Part shown: positions 16,169 to 24,295 of the stretch, one piece after another | How the letters are laid out: each line of letters begins with the position of its first letter | How positions within the stretch are numbered: the stretch's first letter is position 1 | NCBI GenBank assembly: GCA_020439405.1 | Contig: JAGQSS010000003.1 | Coordinates: forward strand, 12,623-55,364 | DNA: 42,742 nt | Reading direction: 5' to 3' | Source: Ilumatobacter sp. | Lineage (GTDB): Bacteria > Actinomycetota > Acidimicrobiia > Acidimicrobiales > Ilumatobacteraceae | Notes under the pieces: model-generated | Databases searched by the model: none | What the model was told of the DNA's origin: nothing | Seen by the model: the letters and a program-made list of their open reading frames with translations, nothing else | Program-made: the position numbers and the translations under genes

Positions 16169-17052
16169 TGCCGGTCGAGATCAGTCCGGAACCTCAGGGC
16201 CGCATCGTCGATGCCGGCGGGCTCGGCTATCACGTGATTGAGATGGGCTCTGGCCCGCCAACGTTCTTCTTGCACGGCGGCGGACCCGGCTGCACCGCGT
16301 GGACGGACTTCGGCCCGGTCGCACCGCTGTTCGCCGCCAACCGCACCTGCTACCTCGTCGATCTCTTGCAGTACGGCAAGTCCGAGAAGTGCACGATCAG
16401 TGGCCCGATGTGGGATTTTCACGCTCGTACCGTGTGCGATCTGATGGACGCGCTCGGCGTGGACCGGGCCGACTTCGTCTGCAACTCCTGGGGAGGCACG
16501 ATCGCCCTCGCCCTGGCCGCGAACTTCCCGGAGCGGACTCGCAGCCTCGTCGTGACGGGTTCGATGCCGGTGTTCCACGGCCCGCTTGCTCCCCTGCCCG
16601 AAGGCGGGCGGCGTGGTCGCAAGGCGCGCGACGCCTACTTCGGCGGTGACGGTCCGTCCTGGGAGAAGATGCGTCAACTAATGGCCGACCTCGAGTGGTA
16701 CGACCCGAGCGAGATCCCAGACGCGACGGTCACGATGCGCTTCGAGCAGTCGGTGGACGTCGACGAGATGGAGCTCGCCGCCCGCTCCGACAGTCCGCGC
16801 GGCGATTGGCAGGACCTCAGCGACGCGCTCGGCCGCATTCGGTGCCCGGTGCTCTTCGCGTGGGGGATGTACGACGACTTCCTGACGCCCGACTACCCGT
16901 TGATGCTTGCCCGGATGGTCGAGCACGGACAGCTGTACGTCATGGACAAGGCGTCTCACCACCTGCAGGAGGAGCGCCCACAGCACTACTACTCGGTCGT
17001 GTCGGGCTTCCTCGACCAGACCGACCGATTCGCACCGGAGGACCATCGCTGA
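16168..17052 (+). CDS. alpha/beta hydrolase, meta-cleavage-product (C-C bond) hydrolase type
   Basis: A 294-residue alpha/beta hydrolase resembling BphD/MhpC. FLHGGGPGCTAW is the oxyanion region with the triple Gly of this subgroup. The nucleophile elbow CNSWGG holds Ser107, with Cys in place of the first Gly. WGMYDDF holds the acid residue and KASHHLQEE the catalytic His. In a meta pathway it would split the ring-opened dienoate into 2-hydroxypenta-2,4-dienoate and an acid. ATG 16168 overlaps the Rieske stop. Three hydrolases of this fold occur in the cluster, so which one acts on the meta product is uncertain. Confidence 0.85.
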   Translation: MPVEISPEPQGRIVDAGGLGYHVIEMGSGPPTFFLHGGGPGCTAWTDFGPVAPLFAANRTCYLVDLLQYGKSEKCTISGPMWDFHARTVCDLMDALGVDRADFVCNSWGGTIALALAANFPERTRSLVVTGSMPVFHGPLAPLPEGGRRGRKARDAYFGGDGPSWEKMRQLMADLEWYDPSEIPDATVTMRFEQSVDVDEMELAARSDSPRGDWQDLSDALGRIRCPVLFAWGMYDDFLTPDYPLMLARMVEHGQLYVMDKASHHLQEERPQHYYSVVSGFLDQTDRFAPEDHR

Positions 17053-17180
17053 TGCGCCGTTTCGCCACCACTTCGACCCTGTTCGCCGTCGTGCTCGCCG
17101 GTGCCGTGCTCTTTCGTTCGCAGTTGGTCCGCCTGCTCACGCGCACGACGGGCACGTGGATCGGCGCGCCGCGTGGCTGA
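17052..17180 (+). CDS. small single-span membrane protein (42 aa), unrecognised
   Basis: A 42-residue frame starts at ATG 17052, overlapping the hydrolase stop (TGATG), and ends inside the start of the next gene (GTG 17173, 8-base overlap). It has a basic start (MRRF), one hydrophobic helix (LFAVVLAGAVLF) and a basic tail (RSQLVRLLTR). The tight overlaps at both ends fit this operon's gene-to-gene style and argue for real translation. I recognise no family. It may be a membrane anchor, a small regulator or a chance frame. Confidence 0.4.
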   Translation: MRRFATTSTLFAVVLAGAVLFRSQLVRLLTRTTGTWIGAPRG

Positions 17181-18483
17181 TCCCGAGGCGATCGTCGCCG
17201 CTGCCGAGGCGGCCGTCGACCGTGACCGTCTCGTCGAGCTGTGCGCGGCGATGGTCGACATCGCCTCACCGACGGGGAACGAGGGTCCGCTCGCTCGCCT
17301 TCTCGCCTCCGAGATGACCGCGTCGGGGCTCGACGGCAGGACCCAGGACCTGACCAAGGGTTCATGGCTGGGAGGCGACATGGCCAACGCCTACGGGCGG
17401 TGGCGTGGTGACGCGTCCGACCGGTCACTGATGCTGTACGCGCCGCTCGACACGGTGACGACGGGCGACCCGGCGGAGGACCTCCCATGGGCAGGACCCA
17501 ACATGCGCGCCGACATGACCCCGGCGGCCGAGACGCGCGACGGGCTGGTGATCGGGCTCGGTGCGCAGAATCCGAAGGGCCATGGTGCATGCGTGTTGGT
17601 CGCCGGTGAGGCGCTCGCGGCAGTCGAGGCACCGCTAGGCGGCGACCTCCTGTTCGGGTTCGGCGCCGGCGGTATGCCCACGAACCGGCGGCGACCGGGC
17701 CTGCATCCTGGCCACGGGGTCGGTTGCGCAGCGCTCGTCGACCTCGTGCAGCCGGACGAAGCGGTCATCGCTAAGACCGGGTGGGCAATCTCGTGGGAGG
17801 AGGTCGGCCTGATGTGGTTCACCGTGGAGGTCGAGGGCGCGCACACGTACGTCGGGAGTCGGCACCTGTTGCCGTATCGGAACGCGATCGCGGATGCCTC
17901 CCACATCGTGAGTGGTCTCGAGCGTTGGTTCCCTACCTGGGCGGAGTCGCACCGCGACGGACTCGTCGCGCCCCAGGGCGTCGTCGCATCGATCGAAGCG
18001 GGGTGGGAGCGGATGGCGGCCTTCACCCCGGCCGTGTGCCGCTTCAGCGTCGATCTCCGCATCAGTCCGCGTACCACTCCGGACGAGGCTGCCCGTGCCT
18101 TCATCTCCGAAGTCGAGCGTCTCGCACGGGAGATCGGGGCGGAGGCGACGTGTTCGGTCGACGTGACGATCCCAGGGACGACGACCTCGCCCTCGTCACC
18201 GATCATCACGTCGGCGATTCGATGCTGGGAAGACCTCGAGGGTCGGGCACATCAGCCGATCGCCGGGTTGTCCGGAGCCACGGACGCGAACATCCTGCGC
18301 TCGCACGGCGTGCCGACCGCTCGAGTCGGTTTGCCGAAGGTGAGTTCCGATCGCCTCGAGGCCGACTTCCAGCTCGGCATGAACGCGGTCGACGTCGATG
18401 ACATGGAGCGCCTCACCAAGTTGTTGATCCGGATTGCCGTCGATCGTCTCGGTGTGGGCGACGGAAGCGGAGTTCGGGCATGA
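17173..18483 (+). CDS. M20-family peptidase/amidohydrolase homologue with missing metal ligands
   Basis: A 436-residue protein with the M20 layout: N-terminal catalytic half, dimerisation insert (WFTVEVEGAHTYVG ... VCRFSVDLRISP) and a C-terminal return (GLSGATDANILRSHGVPTARVG). Zinc ligands look lost: the HxD motif reads PLDTV (residues 91-95), the bridging Asp motif reads GAQNPKGHG (Asn133), and the Glu-Glu pair is replaced by FGAGGMP near 163-169. It may use a different metal set, act non-catalytically, or hydrolyse an amide or lactone another way. GTG 17173 was chosen for the operon overlap; the stop overlaps the next gene as ATGA. Confidence 0.75.
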   Translation: MADPEAIVAAAEAAVDRDRLVELCAAMVDIASPTGNEGPLARLLASEMTASGLDGRTQDLTKGSWLGGDMANAYGRWRGDASDRSLMLYAPLDTVTTGDPAEDLPWAGPNMRADMTPAAETRDGLVIGLGAQNPKGHGACVLVAGEALAAVEAPLGGDLLFGFGAGGMPTNRRRPGLHPGHGVGCAALVDLVQPDEAVIAKTGWAISWEEVGLMWFTVEVEGAHTYVGSRHLLPYRNAIADASHIVSGLERWFPTWAESHRDGLVAPQGVVASIEAGWERMAAFTPAVCRFSVDLRISPRTTPDEAARAFISEVERLAREIGAEATCSVDVTIPGTTTSPSSPIITSAIRCWEDLEGRAHQPIAGLSGATDANILRSHGVPTARVGLPKVSSDRLEADFQLGMNAVDVDDMERLTKLLIRIAVDRLGVGDGSGVRA

Positions 18484-19469
18484 GCTCGATCGTGATCGGC
18501 GCGGCGGCGTCGCACACGACCTTGATGAACACGAAGTGGGACGAGGTCGACCACCTCAGGCGTGCCCACCGGTACCGCGACGCGCTCGCGGTCGCCCGCG
18601 AGCGGATCTCGGCGGCCCATCCCGACCTAGTGGTCATCGTCGGCTCGAACCACTTCCGAGGGTTCTGGCTCGATCTCATGCCCGCCTTCACGATCGGGGT
18701 CGATCGAGTCGTCGCTGCCGGCGAACACGGAACGCCGTCCGGTCCACAGCGGACGGATCCATCGGCCGCACTCGCGCTGTGCCAGAGCTTGCTCGACCGT
18801 GACATCGACGTTGCGTTCTCGACCGACCTGCAGGTCGATCACGGGGTCTCCCATGCGATCCAGTACCTCGTCCCCGAGGGACTTCCCGTGGTTCCGCTGA
18901 TCGTCAACGTCTTCGGGCCGCCGCTGCCGAGCCTGACGCGTTGTCTCGCCGTCGGCGAGGCGCTCCGTCGCGCGGCGGCCGGCCTCGCCGGCGGCCGACG
19001 GGTCGCGGTCATCGGAACCGGTGGGCTGTCCCACGCCGTGCCGTTTCCCGACTGGCGCGATCCCGTCGGTGACGACGAGGAATTCCTGGCGCGTAGCTTC
19101 CGCGAAGGTCGCGGCCGTTGGGAGGAGTTCGAGTCGCGTCGTCGCCCAATCGTCACGGGCGCCACCCCGCGACTGAACGAGGACTTCGACCGTGAGGTAC
19201 TCGACCTGCTCGCTCGTGGCCGACTGTCTGTGCTCGCCGAGAGCTACACGACCGAGTCGCTCGTCGCGAGCGCCGGAAACGGTGCCAACGAGGTCCGCGC
19301 CTGGATGCTGACGGCCGCCGCCCTCGGCCATTGCCCGGGTGAGGCGCTCGCGTACTCGCCGATGCCCGAGTGGCTCACGGGCATGGCCGTCGCCGTGATC
19401 GAGCCCGACGTCGGCGCCGCCGCGTCGTCACCCCACCCGCCCCATCCCACCCAGGAGGAATCCATATGA
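18480..19469 (+). CDS. class III extradiol ring-cleavage dioxygenase (LigB/MhpB type)
   Basis: A 329-residue Fe(II) dioxygenase that opens a catechol-like ring next to its hydroxyl groups. GAAASHTTLM gives an iron-ligand His near residue 12 and VGSNHFRGFW another. QVDHGVSHAIQYL and GTGGLSHAVPFPDW hold the two His that correspond to the catalytic acid/base pair of LigB/MhpB. It overlaps the M20-like gene before it and the hydrolase after it (both ATGA), so it is central to the operon. With the downstream hydratase, aldolase and dehydrogenase it defines a meta-cleavage pathway. The substrate is not known. Confidence 0.9.
   Translation: MSSIVIGAAASHTTLMNTKWDEVDHLRRAHRYRDALAVARERISAAHPDLVVIVGSNHFRGFWLDLMPAFTIGVDRVVAAGEHGTPSGPQRTDPSAALALCQSLLDRDIDVAFSTDLQVDHGVSHAIQYLVPEGLPVVPLIVNVFGPPLPSLTRCLAVGEALRRAAAGLAGGRRVAVIGTGGLSHAVPFPDWRDPVGDDEEFLARSFREGRGRWEEFESRRRPIVTGATPRLNEDFDREVLDLLARGRLSVLAESYTTESLVASAGNGANEVRAWMLTAAALGHCPGEALAYSPMPEWLTGMAVAVIEPDVGAAASSPHPPHPTQEESI
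19453..19458 (+). promoter_or_regulatory. perfect AGGAGG ribosome binding site
   Basis: AGGAGG lies seven bases before ATG 19466, inside the 3' end of the dioxygenase gene. It is the strongest ribosome binding site I see in the cluster and fixes the start of the following hydrolase. It suggests that this hydrolase is translated more strongly than neighbours that rely on stop-start coupling alone. Confidence 0.75.
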
Positions 19470-20326
19470 GCATCTGGACCGATCTCACTGGCCTGTCGTT
19501 TTCCGTCGACTTCGTCGACGCCGGCGGCGTGCCGACGCGTGCACTGACGGCCGGACCTCTCGACGGTCCGCCGGTCGTCTTCCTGCATGGCACGAGCGGA
19601 CATCTCGAAGCGTTCAGCCGAAACATCGGCCCGCACGTCGCGGCCGGGTTTCGCTGTCATGCCATCGACATGCTCGGCCACGGATACACCGGCAAGCCCG
19701 ACTACCAGTACGAGATCCCGCGATACGTCGAGCATCTTGTCGCGTATCTGGACGCACAGGGCATCGGTGCCGCCCATCTCGTCGGGGAGTCACTCGGCGG
19801 CTGGGTCGCCGGTTGGCTGGCGAGTGAACAACCCGACCGTGTCGCCAGCCTGCAGCTGGTGGCGGCAGGTGGGACCAAGGCGAATCCCGAAGTGATGAAC
19901 CGCATCAAGACGTCGACCACGAAGGCGGTGACGGAGGACGACATCGATCTGACGCGGCAGCGCCTGCACCTGCTGATGTACGATGGCGAGAAGGACGTCA
20001 GTGAGGAACTCGTCGAGATCCGGCACGCGATCTATCACCATCCGGACTTCGTCTCGAACCTGCACAACCTGCTCTGCCTCCAGGAAATGGAGATTCGCCA
20101 ACGCAACCTGATGCGGCCGGAACGCCTCGCGGCGATCGACGTGCCGACCATGATCGTGTGGGGCAACGAGAATCCGTTCGGCGAGGTGCCCGAGGCCACC
20201 GCGATGCACGAGACGATCGAGGGCTCCCGTCTCGAACTTGTCGGCAAGTGCGGCCACTGGCCGCAGCACGAACAAGCGGATTGGTTCAACCCGGTCAGCA
20301 TCGGGTTCATCGAGGCGAACCTGTGA
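19466..20326 (+). CDS. alpha/beta hydrolase, probable meta-cleavage-product hydrolase
   Basis: A 286-residue hydrolase. VVFLHGTSGHLEAF is the oxyanion region, LVGESLGGWVAGWLA the nucleophile elbow (Ser), and GKCGHWPQHEQ holds the catalytic His. The acid position in VWGNENPF reads Asn where Asp is usual, though a neighbouring Glu could serve. The early DAGGVPTRAL and late GHWPQHEQADWFN are typical of C-C hydrolases. It directly follows the ring-cleaving dioxygenase by ATGA overlap, which makes it the best candidate for hydrolysing the ring-opened product. Confidence 0.85.
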   Translation: MSIWTDLTGLSFSVDFVDAGGVPTRALTAGPLDGPPVVFLHGTSGHLEAFSRNIGPHVAAGFRCHAIDMLGHGYTGKPDYQYEIPRYVEHLVAYLDAQGIGAAHLVGESLGGWVAGWLASEQPDRVASLQLVAAGGTKANPEVMNRIKTSTTKAVTEDDIDLTRQRLHLLMYDGEKDVSEELVEIRHAIYHHPDFVSNLHNLLCLQEMEIRQRNLMRPERLAAIDVPTMIVWGNENPFGEVPEATAMHETIEGSRLELVGKCGHWPQHEQADWFNPVSIGFIEANL

Positions 20327-21114
20327 CTGACGGGCGTCCCCGACGCTCGTACGTCGACGCACCGCACGGCCAGATCCACGTTGCCGAGGCGGGTTCGGGG
20401 ACGCCACTGATCCTGATCCATCAGACACCTCGATCGTCCGACGAGTTCCGCGAGGTCATGGGCCTGTTGTCGTCGCAGGTCCGCACCGTCGCATTCGACC
20501 TGCCGGGAATGGGCGCGTCGGACCCATTGCCGGCACCACCGTCGATCGAGGAGTATGCGGCGGCGGCCCTGCACGTGGCCGACGCGCTCGGTCTCGACAG
20601 TTTCCATATCTGTGGGCATCACACGGGTGGCGTCGTCGCGGTCGAGGTGGCGGCGCACGCCCCTGATCGAGTTCGATCGATCGCGTTGTCGTCGACGCCG
20701 TGGATCGACGGCTCGGCCCGTCGGGCGCGTGCGTCGGCCCCGCCCCCGGTCGACGTCGCGACGCATCGTCCGGATGGTGGGCACCTCATTGATCTGTGGA
20801 ACCAGCGTCGGCCCTACTACCCGATGGGACACGAACTCCTCGACCGGTATCTCGCCGACGCGTTGCGAGCGTCCAGCACGGAAGAGGGACATCGCGCGGT
20901 CGGCCGCTATGCGATGGACGAGCGTTGCCGCTCGGTTCGCTGCCCGGTTCTCGTGATCGAACATGCCGGCGACCCGTTCGCAAGCAAGCACACCGATGCT
21001 CTCGTCGCCGGATTCCGGCCCGTATCGGTCGTTCTCGTGGAGGACGGTCGGATCCCGCTCGAGCACGGTGCCGTCGCGGTCGCCCGAGCACTCGCCGACT
21101 TTGTCGGTCGTTGA
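20323..21114 (+). CDS. alpha/beta-fold hydrolase-like protein with His at the nucleophile position
   Basis: A 263-residue alpha/beta-fold protein. LILIHQTPRSSDEF replaces the usual HGxPG oxyanion region. The elbow reads CGHHTGGVVAVEVA: in G-x-Nu-x-G, position 100 is His rather than Ser, Asp or Cys. EHAGDPFAS lies at the acid position and EDGRIPLEHG at the His position. GHHTG elbows occur in a subset of actinobacterial and proteobacterial homologues of unclear reaction. It may do cofactor-free chemistry or decarboxylation rather than ester hydrolysis. It starts at GTG overlapping the previous stop (GTGA). Confidence 0.75.
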   Translation: MTDGRPRRSYVDAPHGQIHVAEAGSGTPLILIHQTPRSSDEFREVMGLLSSQVRTVAFDLPGMGASDPLPAPPSIEEYAAAALHVADALGLDSFHICGHHTGGVVAVEVAAHAPDRVRSIALSSTPWIDGSARRARASAPPPVDVATHRPDGGHLIDLWNQRRPYYPMGHELLDRYLADALRASSTEEGHRAVGRYAMDERCRSVRCPVLVIEHAGDPFASKHTDALVAGFRPVSVVLVEDGRIPLEHGAVAVARALADFVGR

Positions 21115-21281
21115 GAAACCCGCGTCAACAAGTCGACTTTGTTTCCATAGCGTTGCGAGCCGGTTTGTCGCCCGAGTTCAACGGGGCGCACCCCCATCCG
21201 ACCTTTGATTCGTAGTTCACCGGTACGTCACTCCTTCGTTTCCCTCTGTACCGACTTGCAGGCCTCCGCGACAATCTGCCC

Positions 21282-22289
21282 ATGCGTTTCAGCGTTCGAG
21301 CCGGAATGGGAGGGGGGCCTCGGGCGGCGGCAGCTCGAGCCGTCGCCGCGGAAGAGGCGGGATTCGATCAGATCTGGACCGGGAACGACTTTCTCGGTCG
21401 ATCGGGGTTGATCAGTCTCGCGGCGGCCTCGCTGGCGACCTCCCGAATCGAACTCGGTGTCGGCGTCGTCGACCCGATCACGCTGCACCCGGGTCAGATC
21501 GCGTCGATCGCGACCGAACTTCAGGAGCTCTCCGAGGGTCGGTTCCTGCTCGGAATCGGCGCAGGCTCGGACGTGTTCTTCGGACGTGCAGGGCTCACAC
21601 CTCCCTCGCCGGTGACGCGGACCCGGGAGGCGGTCGCCGCGATCAAAGTGTTGCTGCGGGGTGAGTCGCCCGCGGACGAACCGCTCGCGGCAGACGGTTG
21701 GGCGCCCGGAGCGGTACTCGAGCACGTCGCCACCGTCCCGCCGCCCGTGTACGTCGGCGCGATGGGTCCCAAGATGCTGGCACTCGCTGGGCGGCTCGCC
21801 GATGGTGCGCTCCCGCTCTGCCTGCCTCCGTCCCGGTTCGCCCGCGCTCGTTCGTTGATCCAGGGCGGAGCAGCGGCGCACGATCGGGTGCTCGACGATT
21901 TCGACCTCGTTGCGTGCATCTGGTGTTCGATCGATGACGACGCTGACCGCGCACGGCTCCATCTCGCTCGACACATCGCGCAATACAGCGGTTCGCTCTC
22001 GCCCGACGCGCTCGCCGAGGAAGACCTCGATCCCGACGAGTTCCAGATGGTGCAGCGCGTCGTCCTCGACGAGGGTCTCGACGCCGGCGCCAGGGCGGTC
22101 ACGCCGAGCATGCTGACCCTCGGCGTCGCCGGCGGGCCTGACGATGTCCTCGAACAGATCGCCACGCTGGCCGAACAAGGTGTCGAGCACCTCTCGTTCG
22201 GTCCGCCGATGGGGCCCGATCTGGGCGACGCCCTCCACGTTCTCGGCACCAAGGTCTTTCCCGAGGCGCGACGGATGCTCGACTCCTGA
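21282..22289 (+). CDS. LLM-class flavin/F420-dependent oxidoreductase (paralogue 2)
   Basis: A 335-residue luciferase-like enzyme, clearly paralogous to the gene at 12717: both have AEEAGFDQIWTGND, an LHP..IAS stretch, a GAGS segment, YVGAMGPKMLALAGRLADG, CLPPS and a LSFG..P ending. It starts a new block after a 167-base gap, the largest within the operon. GACAAT (21270-21275) six bases before ATG could be a -10 box for a leaderless start, but no good -35 box is present. Like paralogue 1 it could reduce or oxygenate a ring intermediate; the cofactor is undecided. Confidence 0.85.
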   Translation: MRFSVRAGMGGGPRAAAARAVAAEEAGFDQIWTGNDFLGRSGLISLAAASLATSRIELGVGVVDPITLHPGQIASIATELQELSEGRFLLGIGAGSDVFFGRAGLTPPSPVTRTREAVAAIKVLLRGESPADEPLAADGWAPGAVLEHVATVPPPVYVGAMGPKMLALAGRLADGALPLCLPPSRFARARSLIQGGAAAHDRVLDDFDLVACIWCSIDDDADRARLHLARHIAQYSGSLSPDALAEEDLDPDEFQMVQRVVLDEGLDAGARAVTPSMLTLGVAGGPDDVLEQIATLAEQGVEHLSFGPPMGPDLGDALHVLGTKVFPEARRMLDS

Positions 22290-22332
22290 CCAGCCGGTCT
22301 CCCCGAACCCCTACCCAACAGAAAGGTACGAC

Positions 22333-22719
22333 GTGATCAATCCGGAAATCCTCGACGATGATCTCGAGGTCGAACTGCACGATGTATTCCACGTGATGCA
22401 GGTGACGCGGGATACCCCGCTCGCTTCCGAGGTCGCCGCCGACCTCGTTGACGTGATGCCAGGTCAGGAGTCGTCGATGCACCGCCACAACCTGGCCGAG
22501 ACGGTGCTCTACTTCCTCGACGGTGCCGGCGAGGTCCTGCTCGGGGCCGACTACGAAGCGGTCGCCGTGAAGGCCGGCGATCGGCTCCGCATCGGCAAGG
22601 GCGTGTTCCACGCCGTACGCACCGGAGCCTCGACACTACGCTTCTTATCGGTGCAGGCGCCCCCCATCCTCGACGTGGAGGCCGGCACCCGCGACCTGGA
22701 GCCGATCGAAGCGTCGTGA
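22333..22719 (+). CDS. cupin-domain protein
   Basis: A 128-residue single-domain cupin. The first motif is MHRHNLAETVLYFLDGAGEVLLG (two His and Glu as likely metal ligands), and the second is VKAGDRLRIGKGVFHAVR with the final His. Such proteins act as small metal-dependent isomerases, dioxygenases or binding proteins. GTG 22333 was chosen because AGAAAGG lies seven bases upstream; the longer frame runs back into the LLM gene. Its end overlaps the next gene by GTGA. Here it may act on a ring-opened or oxidised intermediate, which is inference from context. Confidence 0.82.
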   Translation: MINPEILDDDLEVELHDVFHVMQVTRDTPLASEVAADLVDVMPGQESSMHRHNLAETVLYFLDGAGEVLLGADYEAVAVKAGDRLRIGKGVFHAVRTGASTLRFLSVQAPPILDVEAGTRDLEPIEAS

Positions 22720-23069
22720 CCACGCCGACCGACGACCGACGCGACTGGGTGGCGACGCTCATCCAGGAGGCGACCGACGGAGGACACCGCCTCGGCGTCA
22801 TCGTCGAGCGCGGTGACGTCGTGGCGGTCGATCGAGGCATCGAGCTCTTGTCGGCGGCGGGCTTGCCTCCGAGCCGTCGACTCGCCCGACTCGGGCCGCG
22901 GTACGGCGAGAGCACCATCCGTCCCGACGACCTCGTCGACTTCGGGTCGCGGTACGGTCACGAGTACGTCGTCGCCATCCTGAGATTCGACACCATCCCG
23001 ATGGCGGACGAACGTGCGCTCATCGAATCGACCCTGCTCGGCGAAGGATGCGACGTGGTCTGGCAGTGA
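22716..23069 (+). CDS. 117-aa protein of unknown family
   Basis: I do not recognise this gene. It is 117 residues, soluble, with mixed alpha/beta-like sequence: WVATLIQEATDGGHRLGVI, then VDRGIELLSAAGLPPSRRLA, SRYGHEYVVAILRFDTI and ESTLLGEGCDVVW. No metal or nucleotide motif is plain. It starts at GTG overlapping the cupin stop (GTGA), so it is probably co-translated with the cupin, and it precedes the importer genes. It may be an accessory subunit or binding protein of the cluster. Confidence 0.6.
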   Translation: MTTPTDDRRDWVATLIQEATDGGHRLGVIVERGDVVAVDRGIELLSAAGLPPSRRLARLGPRYGESTIRPDDLVDFGSRYGHEYVVAILRFDTIPMADERALIESTLLGEGCDVVWQ

Positions 23070-23186
23070 CGCCGACCGAGCCCATCGTCGACCCCACGGG
23101 CGGCCTCGATCATCGAGTCGTCACCCGGCTCGTTCCACCCTGATACCCAACCAATCCCGACCCACCAGACAGCAGAAGGAACCACC

Positions 23187-24221
23187 ATGAGAAAGCCCAC
23201 CTTTGCCACGACCCGCGGTCTTTCGGCGACCATGGTCGCCGTCGCGCTCCTCGTCAGTGCATGCGGCGATGACGACGACTCGAACGACGCCGGGGACGAG
23301 ACCACCGAACCCGCCGACGATGCCGGGAGCGACGAGACCACCGCGCCGGACGAGACGGAGGACACCGCGGCCGACGACGCGACCGAGGACACCGCGGCCG
23401 ACGACGCGACCGGCGACGCCCTGCTGCCGGACCACGACTCGCTCAGCTTCGGTGCGCTGTGGGAGACCCCGCCCATCATCGGCGTCGACACGGAGGACAC
23501 GACGGTACCGGTCGGGGCCGCGCCCGATCTGGCGGCGGCGCTCGCTCCGATTCTCGGGGTCGAGGTGGAGTGGCAGAACATGCAGTGGCCCGCTCAGCTG
23601 CCGGGTGTGCAGTCGGGCGTCGTCGACGCCCTGTTCGGCCAGGTGTCCGTGACCGAGGAGCGCGAGCTGAGCATCGTCGACCTGATCCCGTTCACCAAGA
23701 CGACGTTCTCGTTGCTGCTTCCCGAAGGGAACCCGGACGAGGTCACCCAGCTCGCCGACGCGTGCGGTCTGACCATCGGCGTCCCGGTCGGGTCGGTGCA
23801 GACCGAGTTGGTCGAGCGGATCAGCGCGGAGTCGTGCGAGCCGAATGGTGAGGACGCGATCGAACCGGCCGAGTACCAAGGTGCGACCGCGGCGATCAGT
23901 GCGATCCAGGCCGGAACGATCGACGGCTGGCTGGACGGCACGACCAGCATCAACGAGGCAGCCGCCTCGGGTGTTGCCGCGTTCGCGACTGCTGAGCTCC
24001 CGGATTCGGAGTGGCCGCCGCAGTACACCGGGATCGCGGTCGGCAAGGACCAGCCAGAGGTGTCGCTCGCCCTGGTCGAAGGGCTCCAGATCCTCATCGA
24101 GGACGGTTCCTACGGTGAGATCATGGAGGCCTGGGGCATGGAGGCCGCGGCCGTCACCGCCGACGAGGTCGTGATCAACCCGATCACCGGAACGCCGGCC
24201 GGCGAAGTCGCCGCCGAGTGA
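23187..24221 (+). CDS. ABC importer substrate-binding lipoprotein (polar amino acid type, SBP family 3)
   Basis: A 344-residue lipoprotein. The signal ends in the lipobox LLVSACG, followed by a long acidic Asp/Thr linker (about residues 28-75, with a 27-base tandem duplication). The binding domain then follows with the family-3 pattern: APDLAAALAPILGVEVEWQN, MQWPAQLPGVQSGVVDALFG, VSVTEERELSIVDLIPFTKT, CGLTIGVPVGS and AGTIDGWLDGT. This family binds polar amino acids, opines and related amines. AGAAGGAA sits before ATG 23187. It is first in the SBP-permease-ATPase order and should deliver the pathway's substrate. Confidence 0.88.
   Translation: MRKPTFATTRGLSATMVAVALLVSACGDDDDSNDAGDETTEPADDAGSDETTAPDETEDTAADDATEDTAADDATGDALLPDHDSLSFGALWETPPIIGVDTEDTTVPVGAAPDLAAALAPILGVEVEWQNMQWPAQLPGVQSGVVDALFGQVSVTEERELSIVDLIPFTKTTFSLLLPEGNPDEVTQLADACGLTIGVPVGSVQTELVERISAESCEPNGEDAIEPAEYQGATAAISAIQAGTIDGWLDGTTSINEAAASGVAAFATAELPDSEWPPQYTGIAVGKDQPEVSLALVEGLQILIEDGSYGEIMEAWGMEAAAVTADEVVINPITGTPAGEVAAE
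23358..23411 (+). repeat. 27-base perfect tandem duplication in the lipoprotein linker
   Basis: Two identical 27-base units (23358-23384 and 23385-23411) each encode EDTAADDAT. They lengthen the acidic linker between the lipid anchor and the binding domain. The perfect identity suggests a recent slippage event. The frame is kept, so only tether length changes. Confidence 0.85.
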
Positions 24222-24295
24222 CCGACCTGGGGGTGGCCGCCGAGACCGTCGGCGGCCACCACCGGATCATGTCCCAACGAGCGAGGAGAACCCAG

